Positions 48,919 to 57,061 are shown, numbered from the stretch's first letter. The stretch is DNA of 64,000 bases from Ferruginibacter sp. (GCF_028288465.1 NZ_JAQBNR010000024.1:124001-188000), one strand, 5' to 3'. Translations and numbers: made by a program. Notes: generated by a model not told the origin, from the sequence alone.

Positions 48919-49371
48919 TCAACTTCCGGCCTGCCGGATCTTCCAATCTTTAAAACTCAATTCAAATTTTATTTCTTTAGTTCCGTGCAATCCTGTTTCT
49001 TTCCAGCCCTGCAGTGCATAAAATTTTGCAGCTCTTGTATTGGGAGTTGTACCCAACCAAATGTCATCCTGCTCCTGACCAAAATACCAGTGCAACATAC
49101 AATCATGTAATTTTTTTCCGATCCCTTTTGCTGCAAAATCCGGATGAACAAACAATGCCCAAACATTTTTCTCTGTCAAGTCCACAATGGAAAAACCAGC
49201 CACCCGGTCTTGTACCATACAAACCCAGCCTTTGCCACGATTAAACAAATAATTATAATAATCGGCCTCCGTTACCAATGACGGGTTGCTCAATGTATTT
49301 TCCTTTACCGCAAGCCTCACTTCCATCAGTTGCTTTATATCATCCTTTTGCGCTTCTCTAAAAATCATCAC
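48919..49371 (-). CDS. GNAT family N-acetyltransferase embedded in the aromatic operon
   Basis: A 150-residue protein with the acetyl-CoA-binding motif A (LFVHPDFAAKGIGKKLHDCM) and a C-terminal TRAAKFYALQGWKETG, typical of GNAT enzymes. The acceptor is unknown. It starts 6 bp after the prephenate dehydrogenase stop and precedes DAHP synthase, so it is probably co-transcribed with the pathway, though no role in aromatic synthesis is established. Confidence 0.88.
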   Translation of the reverse strand: MMIFREAQKDDIKQLMEVRLAVKENTLSNPSLVTEADYYNYLFNRGKGWVCMVQDRVAGFSIVDLTEKNVWALFVHPDFAAKGIGKKLHDCMLHWYFGQEQDDIWLGTTPNTRAAKFYALQGWKETGLHGTKEIKFELSFKDWKIRQAGS

Positions 49372-49377
49372 AAAAAA

Positions 49378-50304
49378 CTATTGAAAAATTCTTTTTATCT
49401 TATTTGCATTTTCCATCAGCTCAGTCAGGTATTCGATATTTTCTTTTTCCAGGCTTGCCTTAAATTTTCTTAACTGCGTAATATGTTCATTCAACACATC
49501 CAATACGTTTTCCCTGTTCTGCATAAAGATGGGTGCCCACATGGCCGAATTACTTTTTGCCAAGCGCACCGTACTTTCAAAACCACCGCCTGCCAGTGCA
49601 AAAATTGCTTCATCTTCCTTTTCTTTTTCTAATACTGTATTGGCCAACGCAAAAGAAGTGATATGTGAGATATGACTGATGTAGGCCGCATGTATATCAT
49701 GACTGTGCGCATCCATATAAACGATGTTCATGCCCAATGCCCTGTAAATATTTTCAACAGCGTTTACAACGCTTTCATCCGTTTGTTCTTTTTCACAAAT
49801 TACACAGGCTCTTCCTTCAAAAGCACCTCTCACTGCGGCTTCCGGCCCACTATACTCCGTACCCCACATAGGATGCGTAGCTATAAAGCGGTGCCGCATA
49901 GGATGACCTTTTAACGAATCACACAATGCAAATTTGGTTGACCCTGCATCTGCGACCATCTGATTTCCAGTAATCAAATCCATTATTTGTTTCATTACTA
50001 CAACTGTTGCATCTACCGGAATTGCTACATAAATAAAATCACTTTGTTTTACAGCTTCTTCCAGCGGCAGGGCTTCATCGATAATACCCAATGCTTTTGC
50101 CTTTTCTAAACTGGCCGCCGTTCTACTTACACCAATTATTTTTTTTGCGAATCCTTTTTCCTTCATGGCCAATGCAAAGGAACCGCTTATTAAGCCCACG
50201 CCCACAATAGTAACAACATCTGTTTTAGCCTCGCCAACAAACGGTTGTAAAGCCTGTCCATTGGTGGCCTGAATATTTGTATTCATCAATTCTTTATCTT
50301 CCAT
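49378..50304 (-). CDS. tyrA: Prephenate dehydrogenase
   Basis: A 308-residue protein with the NAD-binding motif VTIVGVGLISGSFALAMKEK and the TyrA segments VADAGSTKFALCDSL, FIATHPMWGTEYSGPEAA and ISHISHITSFALANTV carrying the conserved histidines. It oxidatively decarboxylates prephenate to 4-hydroxyphenylpyruvate. No chorismate mutase or ACT domain is fused, consistent with the mutase being on the DAHP synthase. Third gene of the operon. Confidence 0.94.
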   Translation of the reverse strand: MEDKELMNTNIQATNGQALQPFVGEAKTDVVTIVGVGLISGSFALAMKEKGFAKKIIGVSRTAASLEKAKALGIIDEALPLEEAVKQSDFIYVAIPVDATVVVMKQIMDLITGNQMVADAGSTKFALCDSLKGHPMRHRFIATHPMWGTEYSGPEAAVRGAFEGRACVICEKEQTDESVVNAVENIYRALGMNIVYMDAHSHDIHAAYISHISHITSFALANTVLEKEKEDEAIFALAGGGFESTVRLAKSNSAMWAPIFMQNRENVLDVLNEHITQLRKFKASLEKENIEYLTELMENANKIKRIFQ

Positions 50305-50335
50305 TGTATAAACAATCTTAATTTATTGCAGCCTT

Positions 50336-51574
50336 TTATTTTTGCAAACCTATTTTTTTAATGCGCTCAATTGCATCTGTTATTTTTTCTTCACTGCTGC
50401 ATAAACTGATTCTTATATAACCATTCCCCGCACTTCCAAAGATGCCCCCCGGAGTTATAAATACATTTGATTCGTACAACACTTTATCGCTTAATGCATA
50501 TCCGTCTTTATATCCTTGCGGAATGGCTGCCCACATAAATAAACCCACCTGGCTCTCGTCGAATGTGCATTGCAGTAAATTCAACAGATCAACTACTTTT
50601 CTTCTTCTTCCACTGTAGACCGCATTTACTTCTTTGTGAAAACTGGCGGGCAATTGCAATGCCTTTGCTGCTGCCAGCTGCAGGGGCAAAAACATACCGC
50701 TATCCATATTACTTTTAAACCGTAATACTTCATTTATTCTTTGCCGGGCACCGGCAAGTATGCCTATCCTCCACCCTGCCATATTATGAGATTTGCTCAA
50801 GCTGTTCAGTTCTATTGCAACGTCCAAAGCCCCTTCAACACTTAGCAAGCTCGCCGGCGTATCATTTAAGATAAAGCTGTATGGATTATCATGCACCAAT
50901 AAAATGTGGTGTTTTTTTGCAAAGGCAACCAATTGCATAAATAAATCCTGTGATGGTAATTGACCGGTTGGCATTTGAGGATAGTTTACAAACATCAGCT
51001 TTACTTTTTGTAAGTCTGTTTTTTCCAGTGCCGAAAAGTCAGGGTACCAGTTATTTTCTTTTGTAAGCGTATATGCTTCCACGTTAGCCCCGGCAATCTT
51101 TGCAGCGCTCATGTAAGTAGGATACCCGGGATTAGGTATTAAAACAGTATCACCCGGATTTAAATACGTCATACAAATGTGCATGATACCCTCCTTACTG
51201 CCTATCAGCGGCAGTATTTCTGTATCGGCATCCAGTACAACGTTGTACCACCTTTTATACCATTCAGCAACTGCCTTTCTTAACACAGGGCTGCCTTTAT
51301 AATTCTGGTAACCATGTTGGCCCGGCTTAACAGCTTCTTCATGCAATGTTTTTATTACATCAGGATGAGGGGGCAGATCAGGGCTGCCTATTCCCAGGTT
51401 AATTACCTGCTTACCTGCTTTATTTAAGTCATCTATTTCTCTTAGTTTTTGAGAAAAATAATATTCACCAATACCTTCCAGCCTTTTTGCAACAGTCATT
51501 TCAATTACTTCACTGGTGACTGGCGCAACGGCATTTGCTGTTGTTGTTTGGGTCGAAATCGTTTCTTTGCTCAT
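50336..51574 (-). CDS. Class I/II PLP aminotransferase, aromatic operon
   Basis: A 412-residue aminotransferase. Family blocks are LGIGSPDLPPHPDVI, the PGYPTYMSAAKIAGA loop and ELNSLSKSHNMAGWRIG with the PLP lysine. It lies between pheA and tyrA, so the likely job is the final transamination of phenylpyruvate and 4-hydroxyphenylpyruvate, or of prephenate. Fold-type I family resemblance to LL-diaminopimelate or methionine aminotransferases leaves the specificity open; the operon position argues for aromatic substrates. Confidence 0.88.
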   Translation of the reverse strand: MSKETISTQTTTANAVAPVTSEVIEMTVAKRLEGIGEYYFSQKLREIDDLNKAGKQVINLGIGSPDLPPHPDVIKTLHEEAVKPGQHGYQNYKGSPVLRKAVAEWYKRWYNVVLDADTEILPLIGSKEGIMHICMTYLNPGDTVLIPNPGYPTYMSAAKIAGANVEAYTLTKENNWYPDFSALEKTDLQKVKLMFVNYPQMPTGQLPSQDLFMQLVAFAKKHHILLVHDNPYSFILNDTPASLLSVEGALDVAIELNSLSKSHNMAGWRIGILAGARQRINEVLRFKSNMDSGMFLPLQLAAAKALQLPASFHKEVNAVYSGRRRKVVDLLNLLQCTFDESQVGLFMWAAIPQGYKDGYALSDKVLYESNVFITPGGIFGSAGNGYIRISLCSSEEKITDAIERIKKIGLQK

Positions 51575-51619
51575 GCTTTGTTCTTTAACACTAAAAAAAA
51601 TTGCCTGTATTTTATGCCT

Positions 51620-52537
51620 TTACTTTTGTTTTATTTTCTGGCTTTGCGAAGGCAAAGGAACAGCTTTTCCATTTTTATAGATACCATATATTTTTACTTC
51701 TTCTGTAATCGGTTCAATTTTTTTGATCAGGTTATAAAATTGTTCTACTGTATCGAACTCAACATCCGCATGAAAGGAATATTTAAAATCGCTGCCAGGT
51801 ATTGGGAAAGACTGCAATTTGCTGAGGTTAATGCCAGCATCGGCAATATTGGTTAATACCCTGGCTAAACTGCCTTTTGAATGGTCTGTATGAAAATTGA
51901 TAGAAGCCTTGTCAGCACCAGGTATTGCTTCTGCCTCGCCCGCTTTTTGCAGTATTAAAAATCGGGTGTAATTATTTTTTAACGTATGAATGTTTGGGGC
52001 TATAATACTAAGATCATAAATTTCTGCGGCCAGTTTACTTGCAATGGCAGCCACATGCTTGCTTCTGTGCTGATGAACCTGTTTGGCGCTTAGTGCCGTA
52101 TCTTCTTTTTCAACAAGTTTCCAATTGTATTTATCTAAAAATCCAAAACATTGCTGAATAGCCATTGGATGAGAATGCACTTCTCTGATATCGCCTAACT
52201 CAACACCAGGGTTTACCATCAAATGCTGGTTAATCTGTAAATAAACTTCGCCAACAATGGTGAGGTTACTTTTTTGCAGCAAATTATAATTGGGTAATAT
52301 ACTTCCCGCAATAGAATTTTCTATGGCCATTACACCGCCATCGCTCTTCCTTTTATTGCCGGCTATCTCTATTACTTCCTTGAAAGTGGAGCAGCAGATC
52401 ACTTCAACCGAGTTGCCAAAAAAAATTCTTGCAGCTTCCTGGTGAAAACATCCTTCAAATCCCTGGATAGACACCTTTCGTTGTGTACTACGTTCAACTA
52501 CCTCATTTCCGTTAACTGCATTGTGCGGCTCACCCAT
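51620..52537 (-). CDS. pheA: Prephenate dehydratase
   Basis: 305 residues, monofunctional. Catalytic-domain segments include VSIQGFEGCFHQEAARIFFG, DGGVMAIENSIAGSILPNYN and TRFLILQK (the TRF motif). The C-terminal ACT domain begins SLARVLTNIADAGINLSKLQ. The Phe-binding ESRP motif of the enteric protein reads QSFP here, so feedback control may differ. It decarboxylates and dehydrates prephenate to phenylpyruvate. First gene of the operon, directly behind a leader peptide and attenuator. Confidence 0.95.
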   Translation of the reverse strand: MGEPHNAVNGNEVVERSTQRKVSIQGFEGCFHQEAARIFFGNSVEVICCSTFKEVIEIAGNKRKSDGGVMAIENSIAGSILPNYNLLQKSNLTIVGEVYLQINQHLMVNPGVELGDIREVHSHPMAIQQCFGFLDKYNWKLVEKEDTALSAKQVHQHRSKHVAAIASKLAAEIYDLSIIAPNIHTLKNNYTRFLILQKAGEAEAIPGADKASINFHTDHSKGSLARVLTNIADAGINLSKLQSFPIPGSDFKYSFHADVEFDTVEQFYNLIKKIEPITEEVKIYGIYKNGKAVPLPSQSQKIKQK

Positions 52538-52573
52538 TTACTGTTAATTTTTAAATTTGCCCAGATGGCTTAT

Positions 52574-52605
52574 AAACAAAAATCCCGACCTTTTTAGCCG
52601 GGATT
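52574..52605 (-). terminator. Attenuator terminator upstream of pheA
   Basis: On the minus strand AATCCCGGCT (52605-52596) pairs with GGTCGGGATT (52590-52581), ten pairs including two G-U, around an AAAAA loop, followed by TTTGTTTAT. It lies 36 bp after the leader stop and 36-43 bp before the pheA ATG, so it must be bypassed for operon expression. Confidence 0.8.
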
Positions 52606-52641
52606 CTTTTTATGTTAATCTGTTTTAATTGTTTTCAGTGC

Positions 52642-52716
52642 TTAACAAAAGACTCCCGGTCTATTTTTAAAATAGAAGCTAAAATAAAATCGGGTGTAAG
52701 TTGTAGCTGTTGTCAT
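52642..52716 (-). CDS. Leader peptide of the aromatic amino acid operon (Phe/Tyr attenuator)
   Basis: A 24-residue ORF with ATG at 52716 and TAA at 52644-52642, too short to have been listed as a gene. The peptide starts MTTATTYTRF and holds a run RFYFSFYF; six of its residues are Phe and three are Tyr-type positions (Y7, Y11, Y15), far above chance. Codons for CCGGGA (52659-52654, Arg-Pro-Gly region) can pair with TCCCGG (52603-52598) of the terminator arm, forming an antiterminator. Ribosome stalling at the Phe/Tyr codons would leave CCGGGA free and let transcription go on; a ribosome at the stop codon would cover it. That is the logic of pheL-type attenuation. It lies directly upstream of pheA. 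Confidence 0.8.
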   Translation of the reverse strand: MTTATTYTRFYFSFYFKNRPGVFC

Positions 52717-52724
52717 TTGAAAAT

Positions 52725-52755
52725 CGAAAGTAGATCAATATTTTGAATCAGCCAA
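52725..52755 (-). promoter_or_regulatory. Promoter candidate for the leader-pheA operon
   Basis: TTG (52755-52753), 20 nt, then TACTTTCG (52732-52725) on the minus strand, one base off TAnnTTTG. The transcript would start within a few bases of the leader ATG, a short 5' end as often seen for attenuated operons. Confidence 0.5.
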
Positions 52756-52860
52756 TAATTTTGCAAAAAATATAATGATACGTTGAAAAAATGTCACCAA
52801 AGCAGTTGATTGCTTTAATTATATTTATCATGAACCGGTTATAATGGCTATAAAAGTAGA

Positions 52861-52880
52861 CGCCCCTAAGAATAGGGGCG
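52861..52880 (-). terminator. Hairpin after the small repeat lipoprotein gene
   Basis: CGCCCCT (52861-52867) and AGGGGCG (52874-52880) form a 7-bp GC-rich stem 76 bp after the lipoprotein stop. The T-content downstream on the minus strand (GTCTACTTTTATAG) is modest, so termination is likely but not certain. Confidence 0.5.
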
Positions 52881-52955
52881 ACTTTAACGATTGCTTGCCA
52901 TATGAAAATCTTTATATAAAACCGGTATTTTACAAGCAATAAACCGGTCAGATAA

Positions 52956-53177
52956 TTATTTCTTTACTTTAACTGAATCCATTTTCTTTGCGGCAGTGTC
53001 CATCTTTGCAGCAGCAGAATCCATTTTCTTAGCAGCAGTATCCATTGCTGGCATAGCAGCTTTAATTGAATCAGCAGTCTTTGCAGAATCAATAGAAGTT
53101 GTTGCAGGTGTTTCAGTTGAGCTATTACAAGCCGTAAAAGATGCAGCGATTGCTAATACAAAAAGTACTTTTTTCAT
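52956..53177 (-). CDS. Small lipoprotein with repeated KMDSAA/KMDTAA units
   Basis: A 73-residue protein: a lipoprotein signal MKKVLFVLAIAASFTAC, then a short low-complexity tail in which the unit (M)D-S/T-A-A-x-K is repeated about four times (DTAAKKMDSAAAKMDTAAKK). It is probably tethered to a membrane as a short helical or flexible peptide. I do not recognise the family and give no function. It is divergent from the sigma factor gene, 134 bp away. Confidence 0.7.
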   Translation of the reverse strand: MKKVLFVLAIAASFTACNSSTETPATTSIDSAKTADSIKAAMPAMDTAAKKMDSAAAKMDTAAKKMDSVKVKK

Positions 53178-53311
53178 TTTTTGAGTTTTAATTTGTTTAT
53201 TTATAACGGTTAATACAGGTTGGTAAAAAAGGTAACCCGACTTTTTTTAAAATCTTTTTTTTCGTTGCTTTGGGTTACTATTGCAGCCAGTAACGTATTA
53301 ATATAAGCCGG

Positions 53312-53875
53312 GTGAGTACTATAGAACACGATCAATTATTATTAAAGGGATTAGCCGAAAACGATAAAAAGTCTATCGAAACTATTTATCGCCAGAATTA
53401 TTCAATGATTCAAAGTTTTGTACTCAACAACAATGGTTCGGCAGATGACGCAAGGGATATTTTTCAGGAGGCGATGGTAGTATTATATGAAAAGGCAAAA
53501 TTGTCATCATTTTTACTGAGTTGCCAGCTTAAAACATACCTGTATTCAATTTGCCGGCGTTTATGGTTGAAACGTTTGCAACAAATGAGCAAATTCAGCA
53601 CACAGGTAGAAAACCTGGAGGAAACGGTGGCTGTAGAGGAGGAAATTGAAGAACATGAAAAAGTTAACAACGATTTTATTTTAATGGAACATGCCATGAA
53701 TAAAATTGGAGAGCCTTGCAAAAGTTTGCTGGACGCTTATTATCTGCAAAAAAAGAATATGCTGGAAATAGCCGGTGAGTTTGGCTATACCAATGCTGAT
53801 AATGCTAAAACCCAGAAATACAAATGTTTGGTACGATTGAAGAAGCTATTTTTTGCACAATATAAAAACGCATAA
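53312..53875 (+). CDS. ECF-type RNA polymerase sigma factor
   Basis: A 187-residue sigma factor starting at GTG. Region 2 is visible as YRQNYSMIQSFVLNNNGSAD and DARDIFQEAMVVLYEKA, and region 4 helix-turn-helix as LDAYYLQKKNMLEIAGEFGY. It has neither region 1 nor region 3, as in ECF sigma factors. It ends 5 bp before a membrane gene with an anti-sigma-like N-terminus, so both are most likely co-transcribed and form a regulatory pair. The signal is not known. Confidence 0.92.
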   Translation: MSTIEHDQLLLKGLAENDKKSIETIYRQNYSMIQSFVLNNNGSADDARDIFQEAMVVLYEKAKLSSFLLSCQLKTYLYSICRRLWLKRLQQMSKFSTQVENLEETVAVEEEIEEHEKVNNDFILMEHAMNKIGEPCKSLLDAYYLQKKNMLEIAGEFGYTNADNAKTQKYKCLVRLKKLFFAQYKNA

Positions 53876-53880
53876 TTGAG

Positions 53881-54975
53881 ATGGAAGATATTTTACTTTT
53901 AGAAGCTGTTGAGCGATACCTGGCAGGTGAAATGAACCTGCAGGAAAAAAGTGTGTTTGAAGATTTGCGTAAAAAAAATGCAGAGCTGGATCAATTGGTT
54001 GTAGAACATACTTATTTTTTACAGGGGCTGGATAAATATGGTACACTCAAATCATTTAAACACACCCTGCTGGAAGTGGAATCCAACCTGGCAAGCGAGG
54101 GACTGATGGCAACCCCTGCACTAAAGGGCAAAGCCAAAGTACTCAGTTTATGGAACAAGTATAAACGAAGCATGGCTGTGGCTGCGTCTATTGCAGGCTT
54201 TATTTCTTTATTAACCCTTGGGCTTACTATTACTTATACCAAAAAATATGGTAACGAAAGTTATTACGAACTGGTAAAGGAGATTACCAAGACCAACAAA
54301 GAAATAATTGTATTGAAGAGTAAAAATGTACTACCTGCAATTCCAATAAAGCCTGAACCAAAAGTTGATTTTATGGGCTCAGGATTTTTAATAGATGGAA
54401 AAGGTTACCTCGTTACCAATGCCCATGTAATAAGTAAAATGAAAAATATTTATGTTGAAAATACAAAGGGACAATACTATAATGCGGTCGCTGTGTATAC
54501 TGACAATAATGTTGACCTTGCAATTTTGAAGATTAATGATACTGCTTTCAGGGCTGTGACTAATTTACCGTACAGCATTAAAAGGTCCAATTCTGATTTA
54601 GGTGAGCAGTTTTTTACTTTAGGGTTTCCGCGGAAAGAGATTGTGTATGGCGAAGGATATGTAAGTGCGAAGTCTGGAAGTGATGGAGATACCACCTCGT
54701 ACCAGTTAACCGTTTCTGCCAATCCGGGAAACAGTGGCGGCCCCGTCATCAATCGCAACGGGGAGATTATAGGCATCATCACCGCAAAGGATTCAAAAGC
54801 GGATGGTGTTGTATATGCAGCTAAATCAAAGAACATCTTTAATTTGTTGGATAAAATAAAACCAGAGGAAAAATATCAGTTAAAAACTCCCGTCAACACA
54901 ACTTTGAAAGGCCTGGACAGGGTTCAGCAAGTTAAAAAAATGGAAGAATTTGTGTATATGGTGGTTGGTAATTAG
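53881..54975 (+). CDS. Anti-sigma-like membrane protein fused to a trypsin/HtrA-like protease domain
   Basis: 364 residues. Residues 1-75 (EAVERYLAGEMNLQEKSVFE, then LRKKNAELDQLV) resemble the cytoplasmic sigma-binding part of Bacteroidota anti-sigma factors. One membrane span follows at about 97-119, and then from about 163 a periplasmic trypsin-like domain with H182 (TNAHV), D212 (NNVDLAIL) and S285 (GNSGGP) in the correct order. There is no PDZ domain. The catalytic triad appears complete, so the protein may both hold the sigma factor and cleave something outside. The 5-bp spacing after the sigma factor gene supports a functional link, but the anti-sigma role is inference. Confidence 0.8.
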   Translation: MEDILLLEAVERYLAGEMNLQEKSVFEDLRKKNAELDQLVVEHTYFLQGLDKYGTLKSFKHTLLEVESNLASEGLMATPALKGKAKVLSLWNKYKRSMAVAASIAGFISLLTLGLTITYTKKYGNESYYELVKEITKTNKEIIVLKSKNVLPAIPIKPEPKVDFMGSGFLIDGKGYLVTNAHVISKMKNIYVENTKGQYYNAVAVYTDNNVDLAILKINDTAFRAVTNLPYSIKRSNSDLGEQFFTLGFPRKEIVYGEGYVSAKSGSDGDTTSYQLTVSANPGNSGGPVINRNGEIIGIITAKDSKADGVVYAAKSKNIFNLLDKIKPEEKYQLKTPVNTTLKGLDRVQQVKKMEEFVYMVVGN

Positions 54976-54990
54976 AAATATAAAATCATA

Positions 54991-55032
54991 AAATAAAAGA
55001 AGCGGTCTTGTAATAGACCGCTTCTTTTATTT
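54991..55032. terminator. Bidirectional terminator with an 18-bp perfect stem
   Basis: AAATAAAAGAAGCGGTCT (54991-55008) is the exact reverse complement of 55015-55032, with a 6-nt loop and A/T flanks that give a T-run in both directions. It lies between the convergent protease and nucleotidyltransferase genes and can end both. Confidence 0.92.
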
Positions 55033-55062
55033 TACTTTAGCAAGTTTCAACCAGCTGTGATA

Positions 55063-55965
55063 TTAAGCCCATAAATTAGATGGATATTGTCCATCCGCCA
55101 CCAACTTATCAACACTGGCTTTTACTTCAGGTGCATCTTCTTTATACGTTACTCCAAACCATTGTGCTGAGGTAGGTATTACTTTTACATCACCTTCCTT
55201 ATTTTTTACCACTTTATCTACCACCAAAGGAATAAAGAATTCGCCTTTAGGGTTATGAAGCTCCCTGTCTAAAAATTCACCAAAATAATTCTCGCTTTGG
55301 GTAATAAAGTTGGGGGAGAATGCGAAGAAATTCATGCTTACGCTGGAATCTTCACTTACTTCATGTAAACCAGTTTCATCTTCATAAGTAATGATGCCTT
55401 GCTCATTGCGATAGATTTTTGTTCGCTCATTAATATCTACCAGATTGCCGTTTGAATCTACATTGCAAACGCCGCGGCTAACACTGCCGTTGTCACTTAA
55501 TGTCTTCTTTAACTCATACCCTATAATAGCGTAATTGTTATCAGCAACCTGCGTAGTTAAAAATTGGTATGCTTTCTCAAAGCCATCCCGGCCATAAAAA
55601 TCATCTGCATTAATGACTGCGAAAGGTTCTTTTACTATTCCCTTGCAGCAGAGCACGGCATGAGCTGTACCCCATGGCTTTTTTCTTTCTTCCGGAATTT
55701 GCCTGTTGCCGGTAAATTTCGATAATTCCTGGAAGGCAAATTCAACCTCAATTTTCCCTTTCAATTTAGTTGCAAAATTTTCTTTAAACATATCCAAAAA
55801 TTCTTCGCGGATAATAAAGACTACTTTGCCAAATCCTGCCCGGATGGCATCGTAAATCGAATATTCCATGATGGTTTCGCCGCTTGGGCCAAAACCCTGT
55901 ACCTGTTTCATACTACCATAGCGGCTGGCCATACCCGCTGCTAATACCACAAGAGTTGGTTTCAT
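55063..55965 (-). CDS. Sugar-phosphate nucleotidyltransferase-like protein
   Basis: A 300-residue protein that begins LVVLAAGMASRYGSMKQVQG, a variant of the nucleotidyltransferase G-x-G-x-R motif, and continues with AVINADDFYGRDGFEKAYQF (the metal and sugar site) and NFFAFSPNFITQSENYFGEF. The fold matches NDP-sugar pyrophosphorylases. The exact substrate is not readable; the usual GxGTRLxPxTxxxPKxxL pattern is incomplete, which may indicate a distinct subgroup. Confidence 0.83.
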   Translation of the reverse strand: MKPTLVVLAAGMASRYGSMKQVQGFGPSGETIMEYSIYDAIRAGFGKVVFIIREEFLDMFKENFATKLKGKIEVEFAFQELSKFTGNRQIPEERKKPWGTAHAVLCCKGIVKEPFAVINADDFYGRDGFEKAYQFLTTQVADNNYAIIGYELKKTLSDNGSVSRGVCNVDSNGNLVDINERTKIYRNEQGIITYEDETGLHEVSEDSSVSMNFFAFSPNFITQSENYFGEFLDRELHNPKGEFFIPLVVDKVVKNKEGDVKVIPTSAQWFGVTYKEDAPEVKASVDKLVADGQYPSNLWA

Positions 55966-56088
55966 TTTGTAACTAGTTTGTTCCTGCTTATAACAGGATG
56001 TTTAGGAATTGTCTCAATATCAGTTATGAGTACTTAGAATTAACATTGAAACATTGAATTATATTGCGATGCGAAAATAAACTAATAG

Positions 56089-56994
56089 GTGAATAAAATG
56101 CTGTTTGACACTGCAAAAATTTCTGTTGATATTGTTGAAAACGATTGTTTGATCAGAAAAAACATAAGTGTATCTGTATTGAGGTTAGATAAAATTCATC
56201 CTGTCGCATCTGGCAATAAACTCTTTAAACTCCATTATTTTTTGCAGGATGCGTTGGCTTCTTCTCAACAAGGCCTTGTCACGTTTGGAGGTGCTTATTC
56301 CAATCACCTTTTAGCAACGGCTTTTGCATGTACAGCCGCCGGATTAAAAAGCATTGGCCTGGTACGTGGAGAAAAACCAGACAAATTATCGCCAACCTTA
56401 CAGGCCTGTATACAATATGGAATGAAGTTGCATTTTTTATCAAGGGCAGAATACAGTAACAGACAAGCAGATAATTCTATGAACCAGTTTCAGGAAGAGT
56501 GGAAAAATTTTACACTGGTTCCGGAAGGGGGTTATCATGCAAAAGGTGCTGCCGGCGCGGCTTTGATAACACAGCTGATTGAAGAAGATACGACCCATAT
56601 ATGCACGGCATTGGGTACAGCAACTACGCTGGCCGGATTAATGAAAGGTGCAAAAAAAAAACAGCAAATAGTTGGAGTTCCTGTATTAAAAGGAATGACA
56701 GACATTGATAAAAGAATTGCTTACTTAACCGGAACACCCAATACGGCCACATTGCTGAACGATTATCATTTTGGCGGGTATGCAAAAAAAACACCTGCCT
56801 TATTGCACTTTATGAATACATTTTACGAAGAAAATAACATACCGACTGACTTTGTTTACACTGCAAAAATGATGTTTGCCGTATTGGATAGTGTTGAGAA
56901 AAATGTATTCCCGGAGGGGAGTAAAATTGTTTGTCTTCACACAGGTGGTTTGCAGGGCAACTCGTCATTGCGAGCTGGCACGTTAATTTTCTGA
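56089..56994 (+). CDS. PLP-dependent D-cysteine desulfhydrase / ACC deaminase-like protein
   Basis: A 301-residue fold-type II PLP enzyme. The likely PLP lysine lies in HPVASGNKLFKLHYFLQDAL, with TFGGAYSNHLLATAFACTAA and ICTALGTATTLAGLMKGAKK lining the cofactor phosphate. The annotated ACC deaminases and D-cysteine desulfhydrases share this sequence; activity on either cannot be separated by eye. The start may be the GTG at 56089 or the ATG three codons on. It is monocistronic between divergent and unrelated neighbours. Confidence 0.85.
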   Translation: MNKMLFDTAKISVDIVENDCLIRKNISVSVLRLDKIHPVASGNKLFKLHYFLQDALASSQQGLVTFGGAYSNHLLATAFACTAAGLKSIGLVRGEKPDKLSPTLQACIQYGMKLHFLSRAEYSNRQADNSMNQFQEEWKNFTLVPEGGYHAKGAAGAALITQLIEEDTTHICTALGTATTLAGLMKGAKKKQQIVGVPVLKGMTDIDKRIAYLTGTPNTATLLNDYHFGGYAKKTPALLHFMNTFYEENNIPTDFVYTAKMMFAVLDSVEKNVFPEGSKIVCLHTGGLQGNSSLRAGTLIF

Positions 56995-57061
56995 TATGTT
57001 TTAATGGCTTACTATCTTTGTGTTTAAAACAAAAAAACTGTTTCCGCGTTCAAAGTAAATT

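Noticed and set aside
52748..52939. 63-codon minus-strand ORF rich in F/Y upstream of pheA, a possible leader peptide
   Set aside because: It is longer than usual for a leader, lies upstream of the promoter candidate, runs through the terminator hairpin at 52861-52880, and its aromatic content can be explained by AT-rich sequence. The 24-codon ORF next to the attenuator fits better.
53281..53311. Possible TAnnTTTG promoter for the sigma factor gene
   Set aside because: No TAnnTTTG box at the right distance could be found; a self-regulated ECF promoter would have a different sequence that cannot be recognised here.
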